From: JAJFUG01 sp964473155
Lineage (GTDB): Bacteria > Gemmatimonadota > Glassbacteria > GWA2-58-10
Direction of reading: 5' to 3'
DNA length: 22,351 nucleotides
Assembly (NCBI GenBank): GCA_964473155.1
Contig: CAYYNT010000072.1
Span: 1 to 22,351, forward strand
The notes under the pieces are model-generated. The model had not been told where the DNA came from. It made no database searches and saw nothing but the letters and a program-made list of their open reading frames with translations. A program made the position numbers and the translations under genes. The stretch's first letter is position 1; every line of letters starts with the position of its first letter. Below, in pieces: positions 22,298 to 22,351 of the stretch.

Positions 22298-22351
22298 CCC
22301 AGCAATATCCGGTTAGGAACTTGCAGGGGGGTGAAGAAGTTTCCTGTGATA

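Noticed and set aside
1..22351. CRISPR array, tRNA or rRNA genes
   Set aside because: No regularly spaced direct repeats, cloverleaf-like sequence or rRNA-like stretch was seen on reading the window.

Overview
The window is a GC-rich bacterial chromosome segment of mostly core housekeeping genes, interrupted by two AT-richer stretches at 1-800 and about 15530-16400. No mobile-element gene, tRNA, rRNA or CRISPR array is visible. The SPOR-domain protein, lytic transglycosylase and possible Tat substrate fit a Gram-negative-type, probably uncultured lineage. One secreted family (the SPW-motif protein at 15586) is one I recall from Acidobacteria-like and neighbouring phyla, so I suggest that part of the tree with low confidence.

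Layout. (1) 2-625 (+): the end of a DUF4276 gene cut by the window edge. (2) 812-5917 (-): a tightly packed operon, read holA (DNA polymerase III delta), SPOR/TPR envelope protein, mutS, queD, with 4-8 base junctions and a good sigma70-like promoter in front of holA. (3) 6107-8900 (-): three poorly known genes: an orphan zinc-finger anti-sigma-like membrane protein ending in a clear intrinsic terminator, a small protein with a CxCG tail, and a membrane protein joining a degenerate Mrr-like nuclease fold to four zinc ribbons. (4) 8901-9482: a divergent region with the rho promoter and a leader of about 460 nt that can fold. (5) 9483-13978 (+): rho, ruvX, mltG, pgi. (6) 14011-18599 (+): hisI, tyrA, an AT-rich islet carrying a broken secreted-protein gene, aroA, aroE. 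(7) 18829-22224 (-): a polytopic GT-C-like/TPR membrane protein and a FAD oxidoreductase with a twin-arginine leader, flanked by inverted copies of a short repeat.

How the genes fit together. holA and mutS link replication and mismatch repair. ruvX and mltG are a common pair next to housekeeping genes. tyrA, aroA and aroE form a shikimate/tyrosine group in which hisI is the only histidine gene seen. The least explained items are the Mrr-like/zinc-ribbon membrane protein, the SPW-family gene with one in-frame TAA, the structured rho leader, and the repeat-flanked two-gene block. I see no convincing complete new system. The DUF4276 gene could be half of a defence module whose other half lies outside the window.
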